DNA of 64,000 nucleotides, from positions 1 through 64,000 of the forward strand of contig JARRBK010000005.1 in the NCBI GenBank assembly GCA_029982615.1, in the 5' to 3' direction. Made by a program: the position numbers and the translations under genes. Positions 19,144 through 28,723 of this stretch are shown piece after piece; the first letter of the stretch is position 1; each line of letters starts with the position of its first letter. The notes below the pieces were generated by a model. The model was given only the letters and a program-made list of their open reading frames with translations. It was not told the origin of the DNA and ran no database searches. This DNA comes from Tepidanaerobacteraceae bacterium. Lineage in GTDB: Bacteria; Bacillota; Thermosediminibacteria; Thermosediminibacterales; Tepidanaerobacteraceae.

Positions 19144-19902
19144 ATGACTATCTTTCAGGCAATTCTTATCGGTTGTTATTTCTGGATGAAAAACAACTTC
19201 TACTGGTACGGATTGAATCATGCCTTCTTTTTCCTGCCATTGCCAGCGGCCTTATGGGTTGGCATAGTTTTGGGAAAAATTCCGGAAGCAATGGCAGTGG
19301 GAGCTTTATTGCAGCTAATGTATCTTGGAACAATTGCTCCAGGTGCGAATATCCCTCAGGATCCTGCACTGGCAACATTGATTTCAACAGTCATTGTCCT
19401 TCAAACGGGTGCACCTGTAGAAACGGCTGTTTCCATGGCAATTCCTCTGGGGTTACTTGGAACGATGGCATGGAATTTAAACAGAACTGTTAACGTAATA
19501 TGGGTTCACATGGCGGATAATTATGCAAAAAAAGGAGATACAAGAGGTATTTTTTTGTCAGGGCTTTTATATCCTACTCTGGCGCGAATACCAACTCATG
19601 TTATACCCGTAGCTCTTGCCGCATATTATGGTCCAACTTATATGAAAGCTGTAATAGATGCCCTTCCGGCCAGTGTTATGCATGGTCTTGAAGTAATCGG
19701 AGGCATGATGCCGGCCGTTGGGTTTGCTATTGTAGTCACCGTAATAGGACGCAAGTATTTATTGCCATACTTCCTGGCAGGCTTTTTCTTGGTTCAGTAT
19801 ACCCATATTTCTTCCATGCCTCTTTTGATTTTCGGCCTGATAATAGCCTATCTCCATCTGATGTTTACGGGTAAAAGCGAGGGGGGTGCTGTGAGTGTCT
19901 GA
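19144..19902 (+). CDS. PTS EIIC component, mannose/sorbose family
   Basis: A 252-residue membrane protein with about 7-8 hydrophobic segments (for example FFLPLPAALWVGIVLG, residues 27-42), matching the EII-Sor/ManY fold. It forms the sugar path with the EIID encoded by the next gene, which overlaps its end by 8 bases. ATG start after GGAGGTG. Confidence 0.88.
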   Translation: MTIFQAILIGCYFWMKNNFYWYGLNHAFFFLPLPAALWVGIVLGKIPEAMAVGALLQLMYLGTIAPGANIPQDPALATLISTVIVLQTGAPVETAVSMAIPLGLLGTMAWNLNRTVNVIWVHMADNYAKKGDTRGIFLSGLLYPTLARIPTHVIPVALAAYYGPTYMKAVIDALPASVMHGLEVIGGMMPAVGFAIVVTVIGRKYLLPYFLAGFFLVQYTHISSMPLLIFGLIIAYLHLMFTGKSEGGAVSV

Positions 19903-20719
19903 CAAGCCTGATAGAATTCTAACGAAACGAGATATAACTCTGTCATGGCTTCTCTGGATTTTAAGTTGTGAAGTTTCGAACTCGTTTGAAAGACTGCAAG
20001 CATTGTCTTTTTGTATATCTATGATTCCTATCTTAAAAAAATTGTATAAAACAAAGGAAGAATTTTGCAAGGCCCTTGCAAGGCATCTCCAATTCTTTAA
20101 TACTGAAGGCATTTGGGGTGGGATAGTACATGGAATTACCATAGCTATGGAAGAACAGCGAGCTTTAAATAAAAACATTCCTGATGAAGCCATTACAGGA
20201 ATAAAGACGGGCTTAATGGGGCCTTTTGCTGGAATTGGCGATACGATAAATTGGGCTACTATAACCCCGATAGTTGCTGCCTTCTTTGTGCCATTTGCAA
20301 AAGAAGGGAGCTGGATTGCAGGATTTGCACCTGTAGTTATTTTGGGAGTTGTAACACTTATTGAAGGATATTTTTTATGGCATGCAGGCTATAATGCTGG
20401 TACTACGTCAGCTGTACGCATATTGGAGGCTGGATGGATAAACCAGCTTATACTAGGAAGCAGCATTTTAGGTTTATTTATGATGGGCGGACTTTCGGCA
20501 AGTTTAGTAAAGGTAGCGACCCCTTTGAAATTAACTCTGGAACAGGGCAAGGTTTTTAGCATTCAGACAGACTTATTAGACAAGATAATTCCCGGAATTC
20601 TGCCATTGTTGACCATAACCTGTGTCTATTTATACATTGAAAAATTTCAGAACTATACGAAAGCTGTTTTATGGCTCTTGCTTATTGGTTTTACTCTAGG
20701 AGTTTTAGGGATTTTGTAA
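19895..20719 (+). CDS. PTS EIID component, mannose family
   Basis: A 274-residue EIID/ManZ protein. GIVHGITIAMEEQRA and GLMGPFAGIGDTINWA (about residues 110-125) are family hallmarks; the C-terminus is a set of membrane segments. GTG start inside the EIIC end, after GAGGGGGG, indicating translational coupling. Completes a full IIA-IIB-IIC-IID set. Confidence 0.9.
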   Translation: MSDKPDRILTKRDITLSWLLWILSCEVSNSFERLQALSFCISMIPILKKLYKTKEEFCKALARHLQFFNTEGIWGGIVHGITIAMEEQRALNKNIPDEAITGIKTGLMGPFAGIGDTINWATITPIVAAFFVPFAKEGSWIAGFAPVVILGVVTLIEGYFLWHAGYNAGTTSAVRILEAGWINQLILGSSILGLFMMGGLSASLVKVATPLKLTLEQGKVFSIQTDLLDKIIPGILPLLTITCVYLYIEKFQNYTKAVLWLLLIGFTLGVLGIL

Positions 20720-21038
20720 ATAATCAAGGATAATGAAAAAAATTTTTATCATTAATTGACAAATATCCGGTTATAAATAACGACCGAGATACTGGAAAAT
20801 TGATTCTAATCAGGTGTTTCGGTCGTTATGTACTTGCTCCCATTAATATATGGATAAAACTAAAAACCATGCAGGATATGAATCTTTAAATAAAGACGCA
20901 TATGGTAGAAAATGAGACAATCAAGATGAATAAGATAATAAATAATGAATTTTGTTTTTTTTTGTGAGGGTAAATGCATAAATTGGAGGAGGACAATAAA
21001 AATACGAAGCTTAATCGAAGGAGATTGGAGGCATTAAT
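20720..21038 (+). other. Intergenic region with an 11-bp inverted repeat
   Basis: ATAACGACCGA at 20777-20787 is repeated inverted as TCGGTCGTTAT at 20819-20829, with a 31-base loop. There is no clear T run, so it may be a weak terminator of the PTS operon, an attenuator, or a binding site. The rest of the region shows nothing I can name until AAGGAG ahead of the SDR gene. Confidence 0.5.
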
Positions 21039-21863
21039 ATGAAAAAATCATGGCTTGGTCTTGAAGAAAAAGTTGCCATTGTCACTGGTGGCGCTTCGGG
21101 AATAGGGAGGGCCATTTCTGAAGAAATGGCTGTGCAGGGGATGAATGTGGTCGTATCTGATGTAAAACCAGCAGGGATAGAAGTTGCAAATGGACTCTGC
21201 GGTGGGCCAGAAAAGCATTTGTTTGTTAAAACCGATGTGAAAGATTTTCAAAGCGCTGAGAATATGGTAAAAAAGACCATAGAGAAGTATGGCAAGGTGG
21301 ATGTGCTAGTTAACAACGCTGGAATATCTATACCACGGCTGCTGATAGACCCAAATGACCCAAAGGGGAGATTTGAGCTCAAGGAAAAAGAATTTGATTT
21401 GATGGTGGCCGTTAATCTGAAGGGAGCATTTTTGTGCGCTCAGGCGGCTGCCAGGGAAATGGTTAAAAGGAATTATGGAGTGATAATTAACATGAGTTCC
21501 GAAAGCGGTCTCGAAGGCTCTGAAGGCCAGAGCTGCTATGCAGCCACTAAGGCTGCACTGTATTCCCTCACCAGATCATGGGCCAAGGAGCTAGGAAAAT
21601 ATGGCATAAGGGTAGTAGGGCTGGCACCGGGGATCCTTGAAAAAACCGCCTTGAGAACTGAAGACTACGAGGAAGCACTGGCATATACCAGAGGTATAAC
21701 AGTGGAGCAACTTCGCGAGAGCTACGAGAAAATATCCATACCTTTGGGAAGAGTAGGAACCTTAAAAGAAGTTGCGAATATGGTCTGTTTTCTTGCTTCA
21801 GACAGGGCTAGCTACGTTCATGGTGTAACTTACAACATCTCTGGTGGAAAATCAAGAGGGTAA
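21039..21863 (+). CDS. SDR family oxidoreductase, sorbitol-6-phosphate 2-dehydrogenase-like
   Basis: A 274-residue classical short-chain dehydrogenase: TGGASGIG (residues 16-23) for NAD(P), NNAGIS near 89, and the catalytic SCYAATK. The opening WLGLEEKVAIVTGGASGIG and the LLIDPNDPKGRFEL insertion resemble SorD-type enzymes that convert sorbitol 6-phosphate or sorbose 1-phosphate. That fits the mannose/sorbose-type PTS upstream, although 319 bases separate them. ATG start after GAAGGAGATTGG. Confidence 0.75.
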   Translation: MKKSWLGLEEKVAIVTGGASGIGRAISEEMAVQGMNVVVSDVKPAGIEVANGLCGGPEKHLFVKTDVKDFQSAENMVKKTIEKYGKVDVLVNNAGISIPRLLIDPNDPKGRFELKEKEFDLMVAVNLKGAFLCAQAAAREMVKRNYGVIINMSSESGLEGSEGQSCYAATKAALYSLTRSWAKELGKYGIRVVGLAPGILEKTALRTEDYEEALAYTRGITVEQLRESYEKISIPLGRVGTLKEVANMVCFLASDRASYVHGVTYNISGGKSRG

Positions 21864-21868
21864 TATTT

Positions 21869-24800
21869 TTACATATCAAAAAGGCTGGCTTGCTTGTATT
21901 GTCTTGCCTGCTTTTGTGGAAAGGCATTCTCTATTATAAGTTGTTCTTCAGATATGTCGCCAATAAAAAGAGATGGAGTACGGGATGTCACAAGTATAAG
22001 TTCCTCCTGCGCTCTTGTCATGCCGACATAGAAAAGCCGTCTCTCCTCGTCTATATCATAACATCTGGATGAGCTACTTTTTAAAGGAATTATACCGTCG
22101 TTTGCTCCATATATAAAAACTGTGGGGAATTCAAGGCCCTTTGCAGCATGTATGGTCATTAACCAGACCGCATCCGGACAATATGCCTTGCTGCCGCTTC
22201 GCATAACATCACTTTCGCGGCCCAGTACAAGGTTTTGAATAAAGGAAGACATCTTGTCATACATAACAGCTGTATTTAAAAGCAGTTCCATGCATTTCAG
22301 CCCTGATGTACTGTTGTCGTTGATCCAGGAAGTTATAATTTTTTCCGGCTTTTCTTTATGGACGATAGGTTCATATTTTCTCAGCATTTCCGTGAAATGC
22401 TGGAGCTTTGCCGCTTCCTGTAACACAAGTTCTGTTTTTTCCATTAACCTTATAAGTTGCAATACACTTTTTTCGCCTGCAGCGTAGCTTTTCAGGACTT
22501 TTTGGTCCAGGTCTTCTGAATATATGTTTTCTGTTTTAAGGTATAACAATAGCGAAGCAACGTTGCTGGGGTTGAGCAAAAACCTGAAGAAGGCGATCGC
22601 TTTACGCACAGGCTTTTCTGAAAGGAATTCATCCCGGCCTGCGACCACATATTGTATGCCTTCTTTTGAAAGGCACTGCTCCAGGATTTCTGCCTGGCGG
22701 TTGGTGCGGTATAGCACGGCTATATCGGAGAAACCCCTTGTGTGCCTTGTCGCAGGCCTTTTTTTGCCAGGGCCTGAAAGTGCATGAGCATCAAGCATAT
22801 CGATGCCGCCGACCATGCGGTTTATTTCCTTTGCAATAAATACAGCCTCTGCAAATTCATCACTGGCTTTAATTAGGCGCACTTTTGAGCCGCTTTCCCT
22901 TTTAGCATACAGAGGGCAGGTTTCCCCTGCTGCGGTTTTCTTTGAGATAACCGATTTGGCGGAAGCGATTATCTCAGGCGTCGAACGGTAATTCTGGGTA
23001 AGCCGGACGTAACGGATGCCGGGGAAATCTTGCTTCAGCCTTTCAAAAAAACGAAAATCCGAACCTCTGAAACCGTAAATACACTGATCGGGGTCTCCTA
23101 TAAAGAAAACACTTTTGCTTTTTTTGCCCCATTCTTTTATCAGGTGGTATTGTATGTCGTTTATATCTTGGAATTCATCCACCAGCAGGTGTGAGAAGCA
23201 GTTTTCCTCGCCACTTTCCGGTATATCCAATGTATTATTGTCCTCAAATCGGCGAAGCACTTCGATAAGGATATCATCATAATCCATTAAACCATACCTT
23301 TTAAGCTGTGAGCAGTATGAATCGTATACATCAGCCGGAATATTTGATTTAGAATCTTTCGCCCCGGCTATACCGTTTTTAATAAGCGATATACCTCTTA
23401 AAACATCCCATGGAGAAATTCTCAATTTTAGGTTCTTTAATATCTCCTCGACTATTGAAACAGCAGTATACTCATCGATTATGGTTAAGTTAGTTGCATC
23501 CTTCCATTTAGATAGCAATTGAAGGCATATGGAATGGAAGGTACCTATGTTTACTGCACTTGCTTTCCACCCTTCCCCAAAATGCTCTTTCAGGCGCGTG
23601 CGCATTTCATTTGCAGCTTTATTTGTAAATGTGACGGCGGTTATGCATGAGGGATTTACGCCACATTTTTCAATAAGGTATGCGATGCGGCATATCAGTG
23701 TTTTTGTTTTCCCGGTTCCTGGGCCTGCAATTACCGCCATTGCAGGGCAGGAGGCGGACACGGCTTCCCACTGTTCCTGGTTCAAGCCATAGAGAATATC
23801 TGAGGGAGCGGTTTTAACAGCGTCCATGCTATCGCTGGGCGCACAGCAATCGACTAAGAATTGCGCCGATTCGGCTTTGTCTGTCGAAATCTTCTTATTT
23901 TCGATGCTGCCGGGTATGGCTCCTTTGGCGTTAGTGCATTTGTCGTTGATAAGACACAACTGGCCTGAAAGCATGTTTATTTCATTTTTGTCCATTATTT
24001 TTATTTTCCCATATTCGCCGTCGTAACCGGGCTTTATTTCTATCTCGCCGCATCTTAGCCTGCGGATTCCTTCAGCTATGTATGGGCCTGCCAAAAGTTC
24101 GATATCTTTTAACGGCGCCTTGCGGAGTATGTAAAATTCAGGCCCAAGATTGCGAATCATGTCTTCGTATTTTCTCTTTACCTTAACACTGGATGCAGAT
24201 GAACCTATGGATGAAGCTATTACCTCATGAAGAGGCACAAGGCTTTCGAAAGGCCTTGCAGTCGATGGTTTGAATCCTTCGGGCCTATCTGCCAGGCTTT
24301 CGACCCGGTGAAGCACCCCAACCGTTATTTTGCCGCCGCATACCGGGCATTTTCCTCCGGCGGCTATCGTGTCGGCAGGGCTCCAGCAGACGTTGCACTT
24401 TCTGTGCCCATCATAATGGTATTTGCCTTCTTCTGGGAAAAACTCGATAGTGCCGTGGAATTTGTCAGTACCCGAGCCTTTTAAAGCTCTCAAAATTCCT
24501 CTGTATGAAAGCTCTGCGTCAAAAACATTTGCCTCTCTGCCGAGATTCATCGGCGAATGTGCATCCGAGTTGGATACCAGCGTGAATCCGTCCAGTGCTG
24601 AAAGGCGCCAATTCATTGGGGGATTGGAAGAAAGCCCGGTTTCCAGGGCAGATATATAGCCGGTAAGGTCTTCAAAGCACTCTCTGATGTCGTCGAAGCC
24701 CGAATATGCGCCGTAAAGGGAAAAATGCGGCGTCCATATGTGAGCTGGGATGAATATGGCATCAGGGCATACCTCAAGAACCATTTCGAGCAAAACTCTG

Positions 24801-25219
24801 CTGTCGAGGCCCAGTATGGGCCTGCCATCGGAATGAAGATTTCCCACGGCTTCCAAGCGGCGAGACAAAGATTCGGCTTCTTCCAGGCTGGGAAGGATTA
24901 TGAGATTGTGAACTTTTCTTACCCGACCGTTCTTTTTGTATATGGAGCTGATCTCGCCGGAAACAATAAACTGAGGCGTGAGACTATCTTTCGCGACTTC
25001 ATCTTGTATGCGAAAATCATCTTTTAAAACATAAAGGCCTTCTCCCGAAGGGACAAGCTTATTTTTCAATTCCTCCCGCCAAGCAGGATGGGTGAAATCG
25101 CCCGTTCCGACAACGTCAATTCCCTTGCGCCTCGCCCACATTTCCAGCGTTTCAGGGTTACATTGCCCGCTGGTGGCTCTTGAATATTTTGAGTGTATAT
25201 GAAAATCGGCGATGAACAT
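21869..25219 (-). CDS. PHP-like phosphoesterase domain fused to a UvrD/PcrA-type SF1 helicase
   Basis: A 1116-residue fusion. Residues 1-400 are a PHP-like hydrolase: DFHIHSKYSR at 5-14 and GTGDFTHP near 38 are metal-site motifs, and a zinc-ribbon-like CNVC...CPVCGG lies near 270-295. Residues from about 480 on are a complete UvrD-type helicase: AGPGTGKTKTL (Walker A), DEFQDIND (Walker B), GDPDQCIYGFRGS, LTQNYRST and IHAAKGLEFPTVFI. Such fusions are known in some Clostridia; the joint function is probably DNA repair, with the PHP part perhaps acting on DNA ends. It is single in its transcript, with its stop 6 bases from the stop of the convergent SDR gene. Confidence 0.88.
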   Translation of the reverse strand: MFIADFHIHSKYSRATSGQCNPETLEMWARRKGIDVVGTGDFTHPAWREELKNKLVPSGEGLYVLKDDFRIQDEVAKDSLTPQFIVSGEISSIYKKNGRVRKVHNLIILPSLEEAESLSRRLEAVGNLHSDGRPILGLDSRVLLEMVLEVCPDAIFIPAHIWTPHFSLYGAYSGFDDIRECFEDLTGYISALETGLSSNPPMNWRLSALDGFTLVSNSDAHSPMNLGREANVFDAELSYRGILRALKGSGTDKFHGTIEFFPEEGKYHYDGHRKCNVCWSPADTIAAGGKCPVCGGKITVGVLHRVESLADRPEGFKPSTARPFESLVPLHEVIASSIGSSASSVKVKRKYEDMIRNLGPEFYILRKAPLKDIELLAGPYIAEGIRRLRCGEIEIKPGYDGEYGKIKIMDKNEINMLSGQLCLINDKCTNAKGAIPGSIENKKISTDKAESAQFLVDCCAPSDSMDAVKTAPSDILYGLNQEQWEAVSASCPAMAVIAGPGTGKTKTLICRIAYLIEKCGVNPSCITAVTFTNKAANEMRTRLKEHFGEGWKASAVNIGTFHSICLQLLSKWKDATNLTIIDEYTAVSIVEEILKNLKLRISPWDVLRGISLIKNGIAGAKDSKSNIPADVYDSYCSQLKRYGLMDYDDILIEVLRRFEDNNTLDIPESGEENCFSHLLVDEFQDINDIQYHLIKEWGKKSKSVFFIGDPDQCIYGFRGSDFRFFERLKQDFPGIRYVRLTQNYRSTPEIIASAKSVISKKTAAGETCPLYAKRESGSKVRLIKASDEFAEAVFIAKEINRMVGGIDMLDAHALSGPGKKRPATRHTRGFSDIAVLYRTNRQAEILEQCLSKEGIQYVVAGRDEFLSEKPVRKAIAFFRFLLNPSNVASLLLYLKTENIYSEDLDQKVLKSYAAGEKSVLQLIRLMEKTELVLQEAAKLQHFTEMLRKYEPIVHKEKPEKIITSWINDNSTSGLKCMELLLNTAVMYDKMSSFIQNLVLGRESDVMRSGSKAYCPDAVWLMTIHAAKGLEFPTVFIYGANDGIIPLKSSSSRCYDIDEERRLFYVGMTRAQEELILVTSRTPSLFIGDISEEQLIIENAFPQKQARQYKQASLFDM

Positions 25220-25263
25220 ACGCTGCCTTCACCTCTTAAAGCTTCGATATAATCAATTATAGC

Positions 25264-25315
25264 ATAAAAAAGCAAAAAAGACTTAAAGCCGATAATATTT
25301 TACGGCTTTAAGTCT
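25264..25315 (-). terminator. Terminator of amt (minus strand)
   Basis: AGACTTAAAGCCG (25279-25291) and CGGCTTTAAGTCT (25303-25315) form a perfect 13-bp stem; read on the minus strand it is followed by TTTTTTGCTTTTTTA. It ends the amt transcript 51 bases after its stop codon and separates amt from the helicase gene. Confidence 0.9.
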
Positions 25316-25365
25316 GGGAAAAATATATATGATTTATGGGGAGGAATCTAAATCAATTTATATAG

Positions 25366-26628
25366 CTATATAGCCTTGCTGGCACTGTGACTGGTGCCGT
25401 TCAAGACGAAGTCTGCATAGGCTTCAGTGCCGTGTTCGCTGCGATCAAGGCCCATCAATTCATCCTCTTTGCTGACTCTCAAGCCTACTGTAGCCTTCAG
25501 GGTTTTAAACAGAACGAAGGTTGTGGAAAGAGTCCACGCTGCTGTCGCCAACACTCCTGTAATCTGAACCAGCAACAGATGAGCCCCGCCGCCGTAAAAG
25601 AGTCCGCCTTCTGTGGCAAAAAATCCCACCAAGATGGTTCCTGCGGCTCCGCAAAGAGCATGGACACCCACTGCTCCCACCGGATCGTCGACCTTTAGCA
25701 CTTTATCGATGAATTCAATTCCAAATACCACAACAAATCCTGCTATGATTCCTATAGCTACGGCGCCCCACATGCTGACAGCGGCGGTTCCAGCTGTGAT
25801 AGCCACCAGGCCGCCGAGAGTCCCGTTTAGAGTCATGCTCACATCAGGATTTCCATTTTTAACCCAGGTTATTATCATGGCTGTAGTAGCGGCAGCTGCT
25901 GCAGCTAGATTTGTGGTCATCGCGATGCGCGCTATATCAGGAACTGCTGCCAGGGTGCTGCCAGGGTTGAATCCAAACCAGCCGAACCAAAGGATGAATA
26001 CTCCCAACGCTCCCAGGGTGATGCTGTGGCCCGGAATATTGTAAACTTCACCGTTTTTGCCGTATTTTCCTATTCTGGGGCCTAGTATGGCTGCGCCCAT
26101 CAAAGCTGACCATCCTCCTACCGAATGCACCACAGTAGATCCGGCAAAGTCAATAAAGCCGAGCTTTGAAAGCCATCCGCCACCCCAGGCCCAGTGCCCC
26201 ACTACAGGGTAAATGATGAGACTTACGACGACACTGTATATGACATAGGCTATAAATTTAGTCCTTCCTGCCATGGCTCCCGAAACGATAGTGGCAGCTG
26301 TGGCGGCAAAAACAGTCTGGAAGATGATGAAGGCTTCTATGGGAATCTTTAAGCCCAGATGTTCCATGCCGCCTACGCCCAAAAATCCCGATGTTCCAAT
26401 AAAACCGCCGAGATCTTTTCCGAACATAAAAGCAAAACCGAAGGCGAAGAAGACCAATGAACCTATAGCAAAATCCATGAGATTTTTCATAACAATGTTG
26501 CTCGCATTTTTAGCTCGGCTGAAACCGGCTTCCACCATGGCAAACCCAGCCTGCATGAAGAAAACCAGAAAAGCAGCTACGAGCACCCATACCGTATCCA
26601 GGACAGTACTTAAATCAGCAGAAGACAT
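25366..26628 (-). CDS. amt: Ammonium transporter Amt
   Basis: A 420-residue ammonium channel with about 11 membrane segments. The start VWVLVAAFLVFFMQAGFAMVEAG is typical, and the twin pore histidines appear in VVHSVGGW and VHALCGAAG. No GlnK gene follows, unlike most amt loci. ATG start after AGGAGGATGAC. A decayed AGCS symporter gene lies directly upstream on the same strand, so amt may once have been the second gene of an amino-nitrogen uptake transcript. Confidence 0.93.
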   Translation of the reverse strand: MSSADLSTVLDTVWVLVAAFLVFFMQAGFAMVEAGFSRAKNASNIVMKNLMDFAIGSLVFFAFGFAFMFGKDLGGFIGTSGFLGVGGMEHLGLKIPIEAFIIFQTVFAATAATIVSGAMAGRTKFIAYVIYSVVVSLIIYPVVGHWAWGGGWLSKLGFIDFAGSTVVHSVGGWSALMGAAILGPRIGKYGKNGEVYNIPGHSITLGALGVFILWFGWFGFNPGSTLAAVPDIARIAMTTNLAAAAAATTAMIITWVKNGNPDVSMTLNGTLGGLVAITAGTAAVSMWGAVAIGIIAGFVVVFGIEFIDKVLKVDDPVGAVGVHALCGAAGTILVGFFATEGGLFYGGGAHLLLVQITGVLATAAWTLSTTFVLFKTLKATVGLRVSKEDELMGLDRSEHGTEAYADFVLNGTSHSASKAI

Positions 26629-26678
26629 TTTGTCATCCTCCTTCTTTACTCTAAAATCCCTCTACGGATATGTCTTGC

Positions 26679-27405
26679 TTAGGAGTTCTCTATAGAAACT
26701 CCCTTCAAATTTGAAACTATTGTTGAATCACTGAAGTATTCTCGAGTCATTTTTACTACAACACCGCTTAGCAATATGAGGCCAACCAGGTTTGGCAAAG
26801 CCATCAAAGCATTAAATATATCAGAAATATTCCTCACTATTTCAAGTTGAGTTGCCGCACCCAATGGTATCAGGAAACAATACACCACGCGGTAGGGCAA
26901 TACAGATTTTGAACCGAATAGATATTCTACAGCGCGGTTTCCATAATAAGACCAACTGATAATCGTCGACAGCGCAAAGAATATAATACCGATTGCCACG
27001 ATGTACTCGCCAAAGCCGGATAGCCCTATGCTAAAGGCCTTGGCTGTCAGGTTAGCCCCTGTTAGTGCTTTGCCATTGGCGTCAACGGCTGAAAAAGCCC
27101 CGGAAAATGCGTCATGAAAAACCGTATGAAAGGTATGAGGAATTGCGCCTATATTCGTAAAAATTATAATCAATTCTGACAATGTTTACTGTGCCTATGG
27201 TTGCAGATAATGCAGCACTTGAAGCCTGAAAATGGGTGACCTTTCCTTCGTCATTGGGATTGTCAAATTTTCCTGAGATGAGCTTCCAGGCATAGGTGAA
27301 TTTTCGAATTTGAATGGCGCGAGTCAAGATAGTAATGTAAAAGGGCCACATGCGAAAGAGTCGATACTGTTGATTAAATCTTTCAACTACAATCGCCCTC
27401 CTCAT
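26679..27405 (-). pseudogene. Decayed alanine/glycine:cation symporter (AGCS) gene
   Basis: Fragments of one AGCS gene in two frames. The first part reads IQIRKFTYAWKLISGKFD and ALSATIGT, the conserved N-terminal region. It then jumps to NIGAIPHTFHTVFHDAF from the middle of the family, losing roughly 170 residues. A second gap of about 70 residues drops the NEAGLGSAPIAHAAA region before the C-terminal YIVAIGIIFFALST and NALMALPNLVGL. There is also an N-terminal frame break: MKDLINSIDSF in one frame, WPFYITILTRAIQIRKF in another. With two internal deletions plus frameshifts it cannot make a transporter. Confidence 0.88.
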
Positions 27406-27515
27406 TTTTTAGAATAATTTTTTGTTGCGAGTTTATTTCCCTCCTTTCTAGAAGAATAGTTTTTTGTTTCATCTTGGGTTTTTATCAGAAATTTTACAAA
27501 ATATACAAAGTCCAT
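27402..27515 (-). CDS. Small ORF (37 residues) ahead of the AGCS remnant
   Basis: A 37-residue frame starting MDFVYFVKFLIKTQDE, hydrophobic at the front and lysine-rich at the end. It has an excellent ribosome-binding site, CGGAGGTG, ending 6 bases before its ATG, and its stop touches the AGCS remnant. I do not recognise the protein. A small accessory peptide for the symporter, or a leader peptide, are both possible. Confidence 0.45.
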   Translation of the reverse strand: MDFVYFVKFLIKTQDETKNYSSRKEGNKLATKNYSKK

Positions 27516-27728
27516 AACAAACACCTCCGATGTGTTAAGTATCCACATATTATTGTAAGGTTTACCAAATTATTTTTGTATTGATATAAAGAATATACCT
27601 TTTGGCGCTAGATGTCAAGGGAATGTCAGAAATAAATTTTCAAACCTTACAATATTACAAAAAAGCTTACATATCTCAGAAATTTACATCGAATTATTAG
27701 AATGATATAATTAAAGTCGGTGTTGCAT
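27516..27728 (+). promoter_or_regulatory. Divergent control region with a good promoter for lpdD-ubiX
   Basis: On the plus strand TTTACA (27683-27688), 17 bases, TATAAT (27706-27711) forms a strong sigma-A promoter 17 bases before the lpdD start, so the leader is very short. On the minus strand the region carries the small ORF's ribosome-binding site (27522-27529); no minus promoter stands out. Confidence 0.65.
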
Positions 27729-28124
27729 ATGATTGAAACGTTTTTTGAAAGATATGGCGAAGGAAGATATTGTTTGGAGTCGGTTGTTACTAGGAGTGAA
27801 GGCGGAATAAATGTGTATGTAGGTGGCGGCGAAAGGCCTCACATCGGCACAGTAGTATTGAGTCAGCCGCGGCCGAGTTTGAAATGTGATGTCAGTATAA
27901 GCTGCACCACTTCTGTGATCAATATCCCTGGACACATGGATGATGCCGTTGCGGTCCCCATGGCGGAAGAAATATGCAAAGCAATGAATCAGGTTGTTGT
28001 CGTTACATGCGGGATACATATTGACAATGCTACAAATAAGGAAATTGATAAGATTATAAGAAATGGGCGGGAGTTGACGAAGATTATAATAATCAGGCTT
28101 TCAAATAAGGAGGGATTGATTTGA
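27729..28124 (+). CDS. lpdD: LpdD-like protein, probable prenylated-flavin chaperone
   Basis: About 131 residues. GRYCLESVVTR, NVYVGGGERPHIG (about residues 31-43) and VPGH/IPGHMDDAVAVPMAE are the conserved stretches of the small LpdD-like family found next to UbiX. LpdD-type proteins are thought to help deliver prenylated FMN to a UbiD-type decarboxylase. The next gene, ubiX, overlaps by 4 bases, which supports the link. No UbiD gene is present in the window. ATG at 27729 is preferred; a TTG three codons upstream is possible. Confidence 0.68.
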   Translation: MIETFFERYGEGRYCLESVVTRSEGGINVYVGGGERPHIGTVVLSQPRPSLKCDVSISCTTSVINIPGHMDDAVAVPMAEEICKAMNQVVVVTCGIHIDNATNKEIDKIIRNGRELTKIIIIRLSNKEGLI

Positions 28125-28693
28125 GATTGGTAGTAGCCATTACAGGTGCATCGGGGGCAATTTTTGGCATCAGAATACTGGAAGCCCTCAGGGAAAAAAA
28201 TGTCGAAACGCACCTCATTGTAAGCAAATGGGGTGCGTTCACCATCGAACAAGAGACAGGATATAAGATGTCAGAAGTGGAAAAAATGGCAAGTTTTTTC
28301 TATAACCCAGATGATCTTTCGGCTAAAGTTGCCAGCGGTTCCTTTAAAACCGATGGAATGATAGTGGTACCCTGCAGCATGAAGACACTGGCAGGAATTG
28401 CCATGGGGTTTGCGGACGATCTCACAACAAGAGCGGCAGATGTTACCATTAAGGAGAAAAGGACGCTGCTTCTTATGGTCAGAGAGACGCCGCTTTCGCC
28501 GATACACCTGGAGAATATGTTAAAGTTGTCCCGAATAGGGGTGATAATAATGCCTCCGTTGCCGGCTTTTTATACTAGGCCCGCAACGGTGGATGACATG
28601 GTAAATCAAACAGCCGCGAGAGCGCTGGAATACTTTGGCGTGGAAACGGAATATATGAAGCGATGGGAAGGCAAGGAAAGTCTGCAAAATTAA
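28121..28693 (+). CDS. ubiX: UbiX-family flavin prenyltransferase
   Basis: A 190-residue flavoprotein that attaches a dimethylallyl group to FMN, making the cofactor of UbiD-type decarboxylases. VAITGASGAIFGIRIL at residues 4-19, VVPCSMKTLAGIA near 87 and MVRETPLSPIHLENML (about 124-139) are canonical. TTG start after AAGGAGGG. Overlaps lpdD by 4 bases. Confidence 0.92.
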   Translation: MRLVVAITGASGAIFGIRILEALREKNVETHLIVSKWGAFTIEQETGYKMSEVEKMASFFYNPDDLSAKVASGSFKTDGMIVVPCSMKTLAGIAMGFADDLTTRAADVTIKEKRTLLLMVRETPLSPIHLENMLKLSRIGVIIMPPLPAFYTRPATVDDMVNQTAARALEYFGVETEYMKRWEGKESLQN

Positions 28694-28723
28694 ATTTTAT
28701 TAAAACATCAGAGGTGTTGCTTT

